Shown in pieces: positions 63,062 through 64,000 of a DNA stretch of 64,000 nt; position 1 is the first letter of the stretch; every line of letters begins with the position of its first letter. The stretch covers positions 3,555,199 to 3,619,198 of the forward strand of contig JACBWW010000003.1 in NCBI GenBank assembly GCA_020086605.1, in the 5' to 3' direction. The translations under genes were made by a program, and so were the position numbers. Under the pieces are notes generated by a model, which did no database searches, was not told the origin of the DNA, and saw only the letters and a list, made by a program, of their open reading frames with translations. Origin of the DNA: Lanius collurio (taxonomy: Eukaryota > Chordata > Aves > Passeriformes > Laniidae).

Positions 63062-64000
63062 TTTGAATCCGTTAGGTGTGCAAAAAAATCACAGCAGTCA
63101 GTGAAGGATGGAAGACCAAGTCTGACATCCCTCAGAAGATAGTTACTCTGATTTTTAAATATTCAGATGAGGTGGGCAAGGAGAAAAGAGGTGCCAAATC
63201 TGTGGCTGTCCTGCCCTATGTGTGACATGTCAAAAGTCAATCTCATTTTATCTCTATTTTGTCTTTCCACATCTTACCATCAGGAACCTTTAGACATGGA
63301 AATAACTTTGGACTTGTGGGATTTCCTGACTCAAAGAAGCTGTTCTCACATAAAATTTCTGATCACAGGTGTAATATTTCCAGGGTTGAGAATTTAGGAA
63401 ATTTAATTTAAAGAATAATACAAGAAAAAGCTTAAATCACCCCAAAACCTGGGAAGCATTCAATGACATTGTGATTAAAGATAAATAACTTCTTAAAAAG
63501 ACATACCACAGAGATGTATGGTTGGAGGTTTGTTGTAATGATTTCATGTAATTAAAAGGGACTATCTACTTCTGTTGAAGAATATAAAAATTTTGCAATA
63601 GGCTTGTTGAGACGAGTATCATAAGTTTTGTTTTATAGTAGACATAACAAGGCCATTAACAAATATAAACTATTACAGTCATATTTCCTTTTAGACTTTC
63701 CTATTGAATTCTATTGTAATTTTTTGCAATTTAATTTTTGAAATATTACTTTATTGAAATAAAGTCCCTGCTTTTGAGTATAATTTCTTTAGAACAGCTT
63801 TTATCTTGCATTCCAAATACCTTCAAAAGTATATTTAAGGCTGTCATAAGAGACTTAACAAAAGCTTGAAATTTAAAGATGTAGGAGAGAGATGGGATTT
63901 AGGTGGCATTTGATTATTGTAGCATTTTCCTACAGATGAATGGACTTTTCTGAGATGAGGATAAATATTCTTGAATTTTTCTGAAAGGTGTTTGAATTAT
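63062..64000. other. Unique AT-rich non-coding sequence to the window end
   Basis: No gene or repeat is recognised. One 76-codon plus frame (63167-63397) lacks a domain. An AATAAA occurs near 63759-63764 in very AT-rich sequence, with no transcript evidence attached. Confidence 0.4.

Noticed and set aside
1..64000. Bacterial-type operons, CRISPR arrays, tRNA or rRNA genes, mitochondrial inserts
   Set aside because: I saw no regularly spaced repeats with spacers, no cloverleaf with conserved arms, no rRNA or mitochondrial-like stretch, and the composition and repeats are vertebrate nuclear.

Overview
This is vertebrate nuclear DNA, most probably from a bird. It is AT-rich and has no dense run of long open frames. 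The clearest clue is the class of repeats: CR1 LINE 3' ends in minus orientation (with the CR1 terminal ATTCTATGATTC-type octamers at 8468 and 46470), a solo LTR of the avian ERVL type with its internal degenerate ~48-bp subrepeats (42935-44059), worn CR1/L3-like LINE pieces, and one MIR-like SINE. I found no protein-coding gene, tRNA or rRNA gene that I can support. The longest open frames (up to 198 codons) lie in the LTR or in the CpG islands and look like chance. The window is best read as intergenic or deep intronic DNA, of the gene-desert kind that flanks developmental regulators.

Layout. 1-2190: AT-rich, almost repeat-free, with long stretches rich in TAAT/ATTA homeobox-type core sites that look like conserved non-coding sequence. 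2200-4345: the regulatory centre of the window, made of a 26-nt C run, three CpG-rich blocks (about 2310-2610, 2800-3125 and 3918-4345), a TATA-type box, two CCAAT motifs, a good CTCF-type core, and a 59-nt pure purine tract next to the strongest island. No long conserved-looking ORF accompanies it, so it is either a promoter with a non-coding first exon or an isolated (orphan) island. 4346-42930: mostly unique AT-rich sequence with scattered microsatellites, a short CR1 (8468-8625), old LINE fragments (about 9480-9790, 10060-10150, 14485-14605, 22850-23915), a worn sauropsid-type repeat at 13586-13650 followed by a CpG-bearing block, and candidate conserved elements near 31980-32350 and 35400-35520. 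42935-44059: solo ERVL-type LTR. 46470-47190: the longest CR1 copy, with recognisable C-terminal ORF2 remnants. 47190-64000: unique sequence with another CR1 subfamily fragment (58455-58770), a MIR-like SINE (61058-61215) and a weak candidate small exon (62885-63061).

How it works together, as inference only: the CpG-island cluster could be a promoter, and the conserved-looking AT-rich blocks on both sides could be distal enhancers of that promoter or of a gene outside the window. No new enzymatic or defence system is visible. Repeat identifications rest on remembered family patterns, not on a search, and all boundaries are approximate.
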